Shown: positions 1-12,708, numbered from the stretch's first letter. The stretch: 64,000 nt of DNA from Welwitschia mirabilis (GCA_051453625.1 JBOZIK010000001.1:155121731-155185730), one strand, 5' to 3'. Program-made: numbers and translations. Notes: generated by a model from the sequence alone, not told the origin.

Positions 1-239
1 TTTGCATTTTATCACTTTGGTGACACCCAAATAAAAACCACCACTAAGCTTAAGAAGCCTTGAAGAGTATCATAAAATTAAATGGACCTAAAGATATTCT
101 AACTAATAAAAGAACTTGTACATTTCACAATTCTAGCATTGGGGTAAACTAATTAAAATTTATTGTAGATGGGTATGATTATTTTCTAATGTTTATCGTT
201 TCTAATTTTAATTACCACTTTCATTTAGTACGGTAGTTC

Positions 240-445
240 TAATTTTCTTTAAATTTTATTATTTATAAGTTTATATTAGTTTATTAGTCCTCTTTGAGAA
301 ATATACCTTATTGCAGGTTTCAAGATTAGTAGGATATTCTCCCCTCAATTTAGTGGTTGTTTTCTATTTTTAGTCAATATTCTAGTTTTTGTACTATAGA
401 CTTTTGTTTATTAATAGAAAATGAGCTTTCCTCCAAAAAAAGAAA
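240..445 (+). repeat. Possible 3' end of a 5'-truncated LINE
   Basis: A T-rich stretch ends with a late 'ttattaatagaaaatgagc' segment and then 'tttcctcc' followed by an A-run at about 436-442. Plant L1-type elements often end this way, with a T/TAA-rich 3' UTR and a short poly-A. No reverse-transcriptase or endonuclease frame is visible upstream and the left border and target duplication were not found. This is a weak call from end structure only. Confidence 0.2.
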
Positions 446-2394
446 GGTATAAACATTATTTTCTCATACTATTTCTTTTTTAATCCTTCATAGGATCATA
501 ATCATATTTAATAATTAAAACCATGCATTGAATAATATGTAATATGCATTACAAAAATAAATAACTTTCTATGCATAAAATTTCAAACTTTGGTATGTCA
601 TAGTGAGATTAGTTTTTTTAAATTCAAATGAATGAGAAAAATATTTTATGATTAAAGTACTTTTACAAATATTAAGAAGGATACAAGTAATGATAAAGTG
701 GAATCTACATTTTTATTATTACTTAATAGATAAGTGTGCATATGCTTATTATATGCTTATTAGTATTAAGATTAAGCAAATCCTTTAACAAAAAATAGAA
801 GAAACAAAAAATCATAATTGAATGTAGTACACTCAACCTTTATGATTTCCCCTTCTCCATCAACTACACTAATAATTTATAATTACTAAATTTTTTCACC
901 TCTTAGACTCGAATAATACACATAAAGATATGAGCAAAATAAAGATGTCAAATGCTATTGATGTACATATTTTATTATTTCTTTGGACCCTCTTTTAAGT
1001 TTTCAATTTATCAATTCCATGTAAGTTGAAGGATTTTATGTAAAATGATGGAGTTATATAATATCTTAATATCTTTTATTTATTAATTTTTTCCTTTAAA
1101 ATTATGAAATATTTTATTGAAAAAATAATTATTATTATTATCATTATTAGTACTCTTATTAATTTATTAATTATAACTCATCAAAAATACCAAAAGTATT
1201 TAAAATCATCAAAAATTAAATTTAATTAGCCAAAAATATTATAGAAAGCTCTATAACTAAAAATCAAGCATAAATATATCTTTGATATTACTTTTAATAA
1301 AATTATGATAACATTCTTCTTTTTAAAAATTAATAATGTTTGCCATAAATTCTTTATCTAAATAAGGTTTCATATTAAAACTCAAACATAAAAAGCATGA
1401 TATAATTTTCTCAGAGATTAACATGTCTAATTTTTAAGAAATAAAATGTCTAAAATATGTGGGATATAATAGAAGAACTTTTTGAAATCTAAAAGTATGA
1501 TGTAAGCAATCCAGATGTGTTAAACTGAATATTGTAGGCTCTTCAACAACTCTTAAATGCATCAATATTTTGCTATCTGATATCTAATATATTTATTACA
1601 TCTTTAGGTAATTAAAAAAATACATTTGATAGAAAAACATTATACACAACCTTTTATGGACAACTTTCATGGTCCTTATGAATTTCAAATAATTCATCAA
1701 TAAAGTTTCCTAGATTGATGGGTTCTATTTGGAAAAATTGAAATAGAGATTAGGCTATAATAACATGCTCATTTTTTATAGACTCAAGAAAAGGGTAAAA
1801 AACAAATATATGTTGTTCTTCCTCTAATTCACTTTACTTATAAAATTTGCATGTTCTATTTTCTCTAGACATATTAATCCATTAATTTATTTCTATTAAA
1901 AAATGATGAGACCCTCAAAATAAATAGAATGATACAATGCAAATTAAATATAATAGACTAATTTAAAAGTTTTATCATAATGTTTTTAGATTTTTATGTA
2001 AGAAAACATCATCAAAATTATGTTGTTCTTCCTCTAATTCACTGATAATTATGTTTTATCATAGTGTTCGTGTTGTTTACATATCACATATGCATATTCA
2101 TTCTAGTAAATATTTAGATCATTAAGTTTGATATTAAAATAAGCATCATTATCATTGTAATTATCAGTGAAAGAAGAATAAAATTATTATCATTATAAAA
2201 ATCATGTTGTTATTGGATTTAATGCGTATAAGATTATCATAGCCATCTTTACTTATGTAATATATAATCTTATTATCATTAATTATGTATTTATTAAGAG
2301 TGGTTACTCTATAATTAAATAAAATGATTATATAACAAAGGAGTGTGATCCTAAATTATAACAATTTATTCCTTTGTCTTGAGTCTTAAGGCTA

Positions 2395-2490
2395 TGGCAT
2401 TAGGTGGAGTGGATAGACTAGGTGAATATAGCCGATGACAACATTAACTGATCCCCAAGGGCCCCAAGGAGGGAGCTAAGGTTGTAGTCC
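2395..2490 (+). repeat. SINE-like tract with tRNA promoter-like boxes
   Basis: A locally GC-richer patch has a box A-like TGGCATTAGGTGG at 2395-2407. At 2480-2490 a box B-like GGTTGTAGTCC matches 9 of 11 positions of GGTTCGANTCC. The separation (about 85 bases) is longer than in a tRNA, though some SINEs are stretched. No poly-A tail or target duplication was identified, so chance matching is a real alternative. Confidence 0.18.
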
Positions 2491-5400
2491 ACATCTTTAC
2501 CTTTGATCAGGATTGGAATAAGGCATCAAGAAAATACCATTATATTATAGTCTATTACTATATTAATAAATATATACTTTAATTTCTACCTAATTATTAT
2601 CTTATTCTATTCCTTATTACACATTCCAAAATATTCCTCACTAAATCCAAAGTTTAATCTTAATTTTATAATTTAGAATATTACAAGTTATATCAAAACC
2701 AAAAAAGGTAATAAATTACTATTTTTAGATCTAGATGAAATAAGGAAAAAGAACAAAAATTACCCAAAAAATATAAATTCTTTATTATGTAAAATCATGG
2801 TATAAAACAAAACTATATGAAAAGGAAAACTCTAATAGATACTCAAAAAATTCAACAAAGGAAACATTAATGATTAGGCCTTTTTAGGAGGAGGTAAGTT
2901 ATCTAGTAAACATAGAGGAGGCTCCTAGCCTTTAATAGACTCTATAGTCTATTCCACACCCATTGAACCAACAATAATAGTTAGAGTTGAAGGAGGAAGA
3001 GAAACAACTCAACCTATAGAATCCAAAGATGATGATGCCCTAGCAGATTTGAAATAAATAGGAAAAGGCTTATAATATAACTTCATATGATGTTTACTAT
3101 AAGTTACTAAAGTATCAAATAAATGTTTTCAACACAATTTTCCATCATGATATATAGCCAAAATATCATCTATGGTGATTGATAGTTGGTCCACACAAGT
3201 ATGAACCAATTATTTACTTTTTGTCAAGCATGCAAAAAGTTGAGCATGCTGAATTGCAATAGCTACTAATTAAGAAGTATCCATCCTAGATTTCTTCCTA
3301 GAAATAAGTAGATTCTCTAGTTCCTTCCACAATAAAGAAAAACAAATTAGTACAAAAATTAGAAAATAAAAGAGTTAATACATATAAAATGAAGACAACA
3401 TACTTGGAGCATGTGGATAGTATCATTTTAGTTTCATATTGTTTTACCCCATGATAAGCCATATAGTAAAAATATTTTAGCATGTTTATGAAATTGTGAA
3501 AATATTTCACCTACTATGGTCATTTCTTCTGAGAAGTACAATGAATGGTGAAGAAACCCCTACAACTTTGCTCATAGTTATGAGAAAAATTAGTAGCATG
3601 GAAGTGATGAAAGGAATCAATCTCATTTAATAATAAAGGATGATTTACTTGAGTATGAAGGATATCTCAAAGAATCTAAAAATTTCCAATTTAATATAGC
3701 AATTCCTTGACCCCTGAAAGGAGGAACTCTAGAATTGAAAGTGTTTAATCTATTCAGTAAGTGATTTGATCTATCTCATTACTAATGCTCTTACATGCAA
3801 GGGAAGGTCAAGGAAAAGATGGTAAAGCTTGTTCCATAATAAGCAGATCCTGTGATGTAAAAGAAATAAAATAGGAGGGGAAATAGAACATGTCCCTTTG
3901 AGATGGAAGAATATCAAAATCCAAAAGGTCATCATTAAGAGTGATGTCTTAATCTGAAAGTAATCACTAGAAGTTAAAAGAAAAGAAGAACATGGAATTA
4001 CTCACTATAATGTCTTTCTCCCTCAACTATTTTAAATTTTTTAAAATACATAAGGGGGTAAAGTCCATCTCTTTCTCATCTATGATAGGTAGAGTCTTTC
4101 AATCCTATAAAATAAGAATTTAAAAGTATTAATCCTTGATTAACTAAATGAAATAAGTAAAATATAAAACAATGATAAATTAATAAATATTAGTAATGCA
4201 CCCCATAAGTTTAAGTTCAAAACAAAAGCTAAGGGGTGAGTCCTTCTTAGTTACCTCATAAGGAATTGGCTACATTACTTCCTCATCCTTGCAACAACAT
4301 GAGGAGTCCCATGAACTAAAGCAGCAGCTCTATTCATTTACATGCCATTAGCAAACGAATGACTAATTAATGTATTATTATCATTAAAAGCATAAGTAGC
4401 TAAACTCCTACCTTAGGAAAAAAGAAAAAGTGCACTTAGAAGAATCCTCAGGCCCCATGAACCTAAACCTTCTTTCTCCATTATATTGAAAGAGTAGAAG
4501 TAAATTAAGGATTAATAGGATACATTTTCTAAGGATAGCAAGAATCAATAATTGACTAGAGAAGAAGAAAATGGCTACAAACTTTTATGCCTAGTACTTG
4601 CAAAATATATTCCTAAAAGTACATATCCATTAAAGCACTTTTCCCTGTCTCCATCTCTTTTAAGTCAAACAAGTTGGGATATGATAGAAGAGTAGATACT
4701 AGAGGACCACTCAAAGAAAACACACCTAATAAGAAAGGAGATAAATTATGTGGCATAATAAGGGATTTCATTAGATTAAGCATAAAGGAATGCTTAGAAA
4801 ATAATTAACTATCTATAGGTAGGAGAATAGGAGTTATAAAGTTGATAGTAGCTACATCATATCTTTGGGTTTCTATCTCCATCACACAAAAAAAATCATT
4901 TAGTTTATTAGTCAAGAAGTCCCTAAGATTGAAATTTAGGTAAGTTTCTTTAAAGGAAATGCTTTTCCCCTCACTCAAACCAAAAGGTCAAGTAAATACT
5001 CTCCTCTTAGATGACAAGGGAGCCATGTATAGTGTGTAGAATGCTATGTTTTGAAGATTAAAAGAGGCATATAAGGAATCTAAAATATACAAGATGGTAG
5101 GATGTCAAAGGTGGAAGAAATAAAACTCACAAATAAAGAAAAAACTAATTGAAAAATCCCTATCTTAAATATCTAGATCAACAGAGTGAACATTGGTGGA
5201 ATTCTAAGAAAGATGAAGAAAAATGATTTGTACCATACCTTAAATAATAGGAGATTAAGCTAATAAAGAAAAGATGTAAGGGAGATTTTAAAAAGAAAAA
5301 TTATAATTGATTTCACCTATAGGAAAGAGGATTCATTAAGAAAAGGACTACCGAAAATAATATAAAATAGATTTAAAAGAAAAGAAAAAAAGAAATAAAA

Positions 5401-5564
5401 TACCAAAGTACCTATTAGAAGAATGTGTAAAATGGATCACTCGATTTGTAAAGTAAAATAGGAAATAGAAATGTAAAAGCCAATGTCTATTTATAACAAA
5501 AAGACCTAAGATTAAAATTGTCTCTTCAACTATAGTAAAAAACCTAACTAGTCTAGTTAACCTA

Positions 5565-6590
5565 AGGTATTATATCATAGTTATGAGTTCTAATCCCAAT
5601 GTCACACTTGGTTCATAGGTCTAACATTGCATTCATAAGACCCATCTCTAATATTATAGTTTCCTTTCATGTCTAAATTTGTAGTGATGGATCCTGCTAC
5701 CAATGTTACACTTAATCCATAGGTCTGATGTCATAGTTATAGAACCTACTTTTAATATCACAGTTACCTCCCAGCCCTAATGTTATAGTTATGGATCCTA
5801 TTTTCAATGTTATACTCAGTCTATAGGTCTGATGTCACAGTTATGAAACCCATCTATAACATCATAGTTACCTCATAGGTCCAACTTCCAATGTTACACT
5901 TAGTCCATAAGTCTAATGTTGCATCATGGAACCCATCTCTAATGTCACCATTGCCTCCTAGACCAAATGTCACATGTTTTTATTCAAAGTCTGACATCTT
6001 ACTTATCTACTAGAAAACCCAATGTTGTACTTGATCACTGGAAACTTAACATCACATTTGTCCACTATAAGTCTAACATCACACTTGTCTAATGAAAAAC
6101 TTAATGTTGTACTTGGTCATCAGAAACCTAATGTCACACTTGTTTGTCGAAAGTTTAACATCACACTTGTCCATTAAAAGTTCTTGGCCACTAAAGACAT
6201 AATGTTACACTTGTTCACTAGAAGTCTAACATTACACATTGACTTTGAAAAATTGACACTACACTTGTTCCCTGAAAGGCTAATGTTGGTCCATTAGAAA
6301 GACCAACATCACACTTTATTATTAAAATCTAACATTGCATTTTATCATCAGAAGTCTAACATCATAATTATCCACCAAAAATTTAATATCAAACTTATTC
6401 ACTAGAAAACTTAACATTGCACTTAGTTATCAGAAATTTGATATCACACTTGTTTACTTAAAGTTTGATGTTGTACTTGACTGCTAGAAATCTGATGTCA
6501 TACGTACTCATTAAAAGACTGATGTTTTACTTACTCACTAGAAGTATGATGTCTTACTTAACTTGTCAAAAGTCTAATGTCATAGTTCCC
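5565..6590. repeat. Degenerate minisatellite, 27-bp unit, with higher-order section
   Basis: From about 5980 to 6590 the sequence is roughly 22 head-to-tail copies of a 26-28 bp unit. Its core reads like AAGTCTAACATCACACTTG followed by TCCACTAG, with many transitions between copies. From 5565 to 5980 related units occur in a repeating order of three variants: one with 'cacttagtccataggtct', one with 'cagttatggaacccatctc', and one with 'cagttacctcctaggtcc'. This makes a higher-order repeat of about 80 bp. It lies upstream of D's gag, so it could belong to D's LTR or leader, or be older DNA. No coding sense was found. Confidence 0.8.
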
Positions 6591-7085
6591 TACCTATCTA
6601 GTAGTCAGAATAGTTAAGATAGTTACATAAGTTAGCCAACTAATATAATAGTTATTAAATGTTAACTAACTGTATTAATGATTATAAAAATAACCTTTGA
6701 AAAGTATACCTATCTAAACATGATTACAACCAAGGGGAATGACAAAAGGAATATGTAGAATACATTAGAGATCAATAGAATAGAGGGTGAATTCTCATAG
6801 GAAAAACATAAAAATCAACTAAATAAGATTCATTTACAAAATTAAGAGCTCTTTAATAAAATAGACTTACTTCTCTCATGTTTAAAACAACTCAGTTATC
6901 CAATGAAACAAGGCTTGTAGCACCACTACAACAACCTTTTACTTTCAAGAAAAATTCTCTAACCAGATAATATAATATTTAAAGCCCATAAATTAGGATC
7001 ACAAACATAAAATTAAATCTTAATTCTTCCTATCAAATAAATCAAATGGACCAATAACAAAATAAAGAGAGAGTACTTAAAAAAA
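6591..7085. other. Unassigned AT-rich stretch before D gag
   Basis: This lies between the minisatellite and the first recognisable gag codons of element D. It may be D's leader or the beginning of its gag, but no primer-binding site, start context or motif could be recognised. Confidence 0.3.
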
Positions 7086-7501
7086 ATGATCCATTTAAAA
7101 ATTTACAAGCAAAAAGTAGGAACTAGTGAGAAAGCCATGTTCTAGCTTCAACAAGTAGAGAAATACTTTACACTTTACAATACTCCACTAAACATAAGAG
7201 GAATATTTATTACTACCTTTTTCATTGAAAATTAACAAGAATGATGGCTTCATTGCTAATAAAAATTTGATCACAATATTAACTGAAAAAGTTTTGTAGA
7301 AGAGTTAAAAAAGAAGTTCATTCATAATGACTTTATTGAAGATCAAATGGTGGAATTTTAATGCCTACATTTAGGAAAGTACCCATTGGACAAACACTAC
7401 TCAAATTTCTAGCATTTAATTAAATATCAAAAAACCTTCTTGGAAAAGTAGCTTATCAGTCATTTATTTGGGATACTACCTCTTAAAGTACAAAATATCC
7501 T

Positions 7502-8068
7502 NNNNNNNNNNNNNNNNNNNNNNNNNNNNNNNNNNNNNNNNNNNNNNNNNNNNNNNNNNNNNNNNNNNNNNNNNNNNNNNNNNNNNNNNNNNNNNNNNNN
7601 NNNNNNNNNNNNNNNNNNNNNNNNNNNNNNNNNNNNNNNNNNNNNNNNNNNNNNNNNNNNNNNNNNNNNNNNNNNNNNNNNNNNNNNNNNNNNNNNNNNN
7701 NNNNNNNNNNNNNNNNNNNNNNNNNNNNNNNNNNNNNNNNNNNNNNNNNNNNNNNNNNNNNNNNNNNNNNNNNNNNNNNNNNNNNNNNNNNNNNNNNNNN
7801 NNNNNNNNNNNNNNNNNNNNNNNNNNNNNNNNNNNNNNNNNNNNNNNNNNNNNNNNNNNNNNNNNNNNNNNNNNNNNNNNNNNNNNNNNNNNNNNNNNNN
7901 NNNNNNNNNNNNNNNNNNNNNNNNNNNNNNNNNNNNNNNNNNNNNNNNNNNNNNNNNNNNNNNNNNNNNNNNNNNNNNNNNNNNNNNNNNNNNNNNNNNN
8001 NNNNNNNNNNNNNNNNNNNNNNNNNNNNNNNNNNNNNNNNNNNNNNNNNNNNNNNNNNNNNNNNNNNN
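7502..8068. other. Assembly gap (567 N)
   Basis: Run of N inside D gag. Long open frames drawn across this and other gaps are artefacts of unknown bases. Confidence 0.99.
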
Positions 8069-8294
8069 CAAAACCTTGGAAGTTAAATATGTTAAATATG
8101 TTTATAGAAAGATGAAACACTACTTTAAATCATAGGACAATAGATGGATTAAGAACCAAACCAAAAAAACTACAAGGTTCATGATTAGTAGAAATCAACA
8201 CCATAAGGGAGAATTTATAAGTAATATCATCTACCATAAATACAAGAAGAAAGATCATATAGTAAGAAATTATCCATTCAAGGCATCTAGGACT

Positions 8295-8299
8295 ATACT
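8295..8299. repeat. Left target-site duplication of element E (ATACT)
   Basis: Pairs with GTACC at 61428-61432. Both differences are transitions (G/A and C/T). It sits exactly between D gag and E's left LTR end. Confidence 0.7.
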
Positions 8300-10368
8300 T
8301 ATAATACCCTATCTTTTCTTATCCTAAGTAAGCACTATTTTTTTCTTTTTCTTTTCTCTTCCTTATTCTTTAATATTATTACCTAAAGATTAAATCTTAC
8401 TTATTCCTTTATTAACATTTTTATATTAAAAAAAAACTAAATCATATTATTATTATACATTTACCTATAATTAATTTCTATGTTATTTGATTTTATAAAT
8501 AATAGCAATGTCATAAGTCAATGTCCTCCATTTATTCCTAGTCTTTCGTCACATAGGAAGATATTTTATAAATAGATCAGAAGATGTAAACTTATTATAA
8601 ACATACATGATTAAGTTTAAGGATAATACCTAACCAATATAATATGAGGTTATAACTCCAATTAATGACATTCTAACTTAATACCCGACCACCATTCAAA
8701 TGTGAGTTCATTTTTTTTTAGGTTCTAAACTATACAAACATAGCTAGGTTTAACTCTATAGGTTTACATTTCACCTCAATGTACCCCTAATACAAGTGAC
8801 AAGTGGTACATGAGGTGGATTCATGATTACAAATGACTTCTACTTCCTTAAAACATCTCTAGATGGTACAACATAATCCATCGATGCTAAGAGATTAAGA
8901 TATTATGTCAGAGTAAGTTTATACATGGGTAGAGTAGGAGAGTGGTGATTAGATCCACTTTTAGAAGGGTATTATAAAAAAAATGTAATGCAATCCACCT
9001 TAGTAATGAAAGCCAAGGGAGGAGATGAATATTATTAGAATTATCTTAATTTTGTCTTGTTCAGTAAATATACTACACAAATGCATGCAAATAATTCTAA
9101 CTAAGATGGAGATTTAATGGATTATTTACCTAGTTATAATAATTCTAATCATTATTTACTTCATTTTATAGAAATAAACATTAAAAAAAAGCATACAANN
9201 NNNNNNNNNNNNNNNNNNNNNNNNNNNNNNNNNNNNNNNNNNNNNNNNNNNNNNNNNNNNNNNNNNNNNNNNNNNNNNNNNNNNNNNNNNNNNNNNNNNN
9301 NNNNNNNNNNNNNNNNNNNNNNNNNNNNNNNNNNNNNNNNNNNNNNNNNNNNNNNNNNNNNNNNNNAAACATCTCTAGATGGTACAACATCATCCATCGA
9401 TGCTAAGAGATTAAGATATTAAGTTGGAATGAGTCCATACAGGGGTAGGGTAGAAGAGTGGTTATTAAATCTAATTTCATAAGGGTATTATAAAAAAAAT
9501 GCAATGCAACCCACATTGGTGATGAAATCCAAGTATGAAGATGCACATTATTAGGATTATCTTAATTTAGTCCTATTCAATGAATAGATCATACAAATCA
9601 TACATACAATTCTAACTAATATAGATATTTAATGGATAATTTACCTAGGTATAATTATAATCATCATTAGGTTCATTTTATAGAAACAAACACAAAAGAT
9701 AAAACAAGAATACTAAAACATCTCTATATTTAAGATTACAATAGTGAAAGTCAAAATAAAGAAAGATATTCTTTTCTTTTCTTTTTTCAATGATAAGAAA
9801 ATAATTCAAAATGTATCAAATTGCATCTTAATGATGTACTTAAAGAGACTAATCCCTACCTCAAGCTATGTTAATCCTAAAAGCATTTTTCCATGCTCAT
9901 ATGACACTTTTCATGGATTTGTGAAATGAAGATAAACAAAAGAAAATATATCTCAGAGATGATTATTAAGACATAATACTTCATTCAAAACTTACATGGC
10001 TATGTAATAAGTTAGAAAAATAAATGATAAACTCAAGACTATACATGTCACTTAAACTACAAAGGTGAAAACCCTTACAAGAATGCATATTCAAACAAGA
10101 TAGAAGAAAAAGTTTAAAAAGGTATTTTTTTCCTATAAAATATTAAATTTAATAATTGTAACTTAAGGCCAATAATGGAAACTTATCATGTATACTCAAA
10201 TTACCTCCATAATTTTATTTAATAATTTTTCAATAATTTAAAACATTAATTATAATTTTTTTACTCTTTAAAGAGAATCATAATTAATTAATTATGAAGA
10301 AAAATAAGTTACAATAATTTTTTCAGAAACTAGACTCATAATAGGATCATTAGAAAGCAACTTAAGCT
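8300..10368 (-). repeat. Element E left (3') LTR, piece 1 with a tandem duplication
   Basis: Aligns along its length to 58010-59545 of the right LTR, for example 'ttctttaatattattacct' near 8368 and again near 58075. Relative to the right LTR it is longer. The stretch starting at 8851 is repeated from 9367 (period 516 including a 168-base N gap at 9199-9366), whereas the right LTR has it once at about 58576. It is interrupted at 10368 by element F. No genes. Confidence 0.85.
9199..9366. other. Assembly gap (168 N)
   Basis: Lies at the junction of the 516-bp tandem duplication. Sequence right of the gap repeats, almost without change, sequence starting at 8851. Confidence 0.99.
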
Positions 10369-12706
10369 TGTTAGATTATGTTTTATCAATTGATATCAAA
10401 CTAATTTTTTTTGTAGAGAAAATTTTATGTATCTTATGCAAAAGATGTTAATCACTTGTAGGCTAAATGCTGAAGTCATATTTATCAAATTCTGATCACT
10501 AGAAATCTATCAAGTTCACTTACCCTCTTGAGGAATCAACCATACTTTCAAGGGGTCGACCACACCTAGAACATACTCTCAGAAATGAACTGAATTCAGA
10601 GGGGTCGACTAGATTTTTGATGAGGTCAACCGAATCTATGATCTTGATAATAATATCCCTTAACTAAATGAGAAGGGGTCAACTGGACCTTAATGGGGTC
10701 GATCTAATTTATGGACCTAAAAAAAGTACTCTCCTATTCAATTGTTAGGCAGTTGATTGGATCTTTAAAGGGGTTTTCCAGACCTGAGTATTATGTAGTT
10801 GATATCCCTAAACCGATCATCATGAAGTCGACAAGACACCTGAAGGGGTTGATTGGACCTGATGTAGAAAATTGAAATGATCTTTTATCAGGACTGGCAG
10901 GCGATCGGACAGAATTACAGACGACTAGATGGGAGTCAACCAGACCCTAAGGGGTTAACTGGACATGGAGCCATAAGAAAGTGGGACAACTAAAAACTTC
11001 ACTCGGGCAACCTATGTAACTTACAACATTAGAAGGGGTCAACTGGACTTTTCAGGGGTCGATTGATCAGAACAAAANNNNNNNNNNNNNNNNNNNNNNN
11101 NNNNNNNNNNNNNNNNNNNNNNNNNNNNNNNNNNNNNNNNNNNNNNNNNNNNNNNNNNNNNNNNNNNNNNNNNNNNNNNNNNNNNNNNNNNNNNNNNNNN
11201 NNNNNNNNNNNNNNNNNNNNNNNNNNNNNNNNNNNNNNNNNNNNNNNNNNNNNNNNNNNNNNNNNNNNNNNNNNNNNNNNNNNNNNNNNNNNNNNNNNNN
11301 NNNNNNNNNNNNNNNNNNNNNNNNNNNNNNNNNNNNNNNNNNNNNNNNNNNNNNNNNNNNNNNNNNNNNNNNNNNNNNNNNNNNNNNNNNNNNNNNNNNN
11401 NNNNNNNNNNNNNNNNNNNNNNNNNNNNNNNNNNNNNNNNNNNNNNNNNNNNNNNNNNNNNNNNNNNNNNNNNNNNNNNNNNNNNNNNNNNNNNNNNNNN
11501 NNNNNNNNNNNNNNNNNNNNNNNNNNNNNNNNNNNNNNNNNNNNNNNNNNNNNNNNNNNNNNNNNNNNNNNNNNNNNNNNNNNNNNNNNNNNNNNNNNNN
11601 NNNNNNNNNNNNNNNNNNNNNNNNNNNNNNNNNNNNNNNNNNNNNNNNNNNNNNNNNNNNNNNNNNNNNNNNNNNNNNNNNNNNNNNNNNNNNNNNNNNN
11701 NNNNNNNNNNNNNNNNNNNNNNNNNNNNNNNNNNNNNNNNNNNNNNNNNNNNNNNNNNNNNNNNNNNNNNNNNNNNNNNNNNNNNNNNNNNNNNNNNNNN
11801 NNNNNNNNNNNNNNNNNNNNNNNNNNNNNNNNNNNNNNNNNNNNNNNNNNNNNNNNNNNNNNNNNNNNNNNNNNNNNNNNNNNNNNNNNNNNNNNNNNNN
11901 NNNNNNNNNNNNNNNNNNNNNNNNNNNNNNNNNNNNNNNNNNNNNNNNNNNNNNNNNNNNNNNNNNNNNNNNNNNNNNNNNNNNNNATGGTTTTTTCCAC
12001 TAGTCATCCACCCATGTTTGACGGGTCAAACTATACTTATTGGAAAGATAGAATGAGAATTTTAAATACTGTGATATTTTATTATAGCATCTTGGTTTTG
12101 TGATTTTGACCAAAGAAGATTTATCATTTGTTGTACTAGTGTATTCAAGATCAGATCTAGTACTTCATTTGTTATATTATACATAGGAGAAGAGCTCCAT
12201 CAAAATTGTTGTACTGAAGAATGAGTAATATCTATGCATCTTGGCATTATTCCATCACTATCGTATATTGTAAAAGTTAAGACTTAGCCTACAAAATTTT
12301 GTTTAAAGGTTGAGACTAAGCTTAAAAAGTTTGTTTAAAGATTAAAACTAGGCCTGAAAAAGTCTATTCAAAAGTTGAGACTAAGCCTGAAAAAGTCTAT
12401 TTATAAAGGTTACAGGTGGACCTGCAATACCTAGAAGAGAAAAGAAGATTTAGATTAAGCTTCGTGATAAGCTAATCATCAAGAGTGGAGTAGGGGATTT
12501 CCTAAACCACTATAAAATTTTGCGTGCATCTATTCAGTATTTTATGTTTTCAGTTAGTTCCAATAATTTGAATACTTTTAGCTTTGCTTTGCATGCATAT
12601 ATATTTTGAGTAAGTTTTTGGTATATCATGAGTTTTTTTAGTTCATTTTGTTTATTTTTTAAAAGAACCTATTCATCCCTCCCCTTAAGAATTATGAATT
12701 CTATGA
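10369..12706 (+). repeat. Element F 5' LTR (gap and misplaced gag fragment inside)
   Basis: Starts TGTTAGATTATG and matches the 3' LTR from 17573. Its first 700 bases carry at least a dozen degenerate copies of a GGGGTCGACTGGACC-like word. A 909-base N gap (11078-11986) removes the promoter region. Directly after the gap, 11987-12063 is a 77-bp stretch identical to the start of gag at 12789-12865 and absent from the 3' LTR; it is very probably an assembly error. From 12064 the LTR resumes in step with 3' LTR position 18589. It ends 'ctatga' at 12706, two bases before the primer site. Confidence 0.8.
11078..11986. other. Assembly gap (909 N)
   Basis: Inside F's 5' LTR. The right edge carries a misplaced gag fragment. 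Confidence 0.99.
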
Positions 12707-12708
12707 AT

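Larger units (their letters stand above)
1..5564. other. AT-rich decayed intergenic DNA, largely unassigned
   Basis: No open frame of useful length is seen on either strand and no family is recognised with confidence. Element D's 5' LTR, primer site and leader should lie between here and its gag at 7086. They cannot be located, because D's matching 3' LTR is beyond the right edge of the window and no convincing primer-binding site was found. Short coding-looking stretches on the - strand between about 2860 and 5100 have no motif I can name. Two weak repeat hints inside this tract are listed separately. Confidence 0.5.
7086..8299 (+). pseudogene. Element D: Ty3/gypsy gag, decayed and cut at its 3' end
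   Basis: Reading from the ATG at 7086, the frame gives a capsid-like stretch with stops. A 'VEKYFTLYN' segment and a 'QEWW' segment at about 7150-7255 match the usual pattern of plant Ty3/gypsy gag, in which an EKIF-like helix is followed by a WW pair. A later segment 'FVEELKKKFIHNDFIEDQM' (about 7311-7370) is the next gag helix. A 567-base N gap removes the middle. At 8232-8279 a zinc knuckle survives as YHKYKKKDHIVRNY, where the family has Cys at the three Tyr positions (TGC/TGT to TAC/TAT changes). The frame stops at 8299 where element E is inserted, and the protease continues 53 kb away at 61428. No functional product is possible. Confidence 0.8.

Noticed and set aside
1-5564. A decayed plant mobile domain or similar gene on the - strand (about 2860-5100)
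   Set aside because: Some stretches look coding-like, but no family block could be matched securely, so no gene is called.
5980-6590. CRISPR-like regular spacing of a repeated 27-bp unit
   Set aside because: Units are contiguous, with no unique spacers. The whole unit repeats with drift, and the context is a plant retrotransposon, so it is a minisatellite.
7460-8120. Long open frames on both strands spanning N runs (also at 9117-9422, 11029-12103, 15894-16980, 18332-18559, 25637-25840, 51932-52197)
   Set aside because: They are open only because N codons contain no stops. Only the flanking real bases were used.
10510-11060. GTCGAC words as cloning-site or vector residue
   Set aside because: They are degenerate, numerous, and occur in both LTRs of F with matching positions, so they belong to the element.
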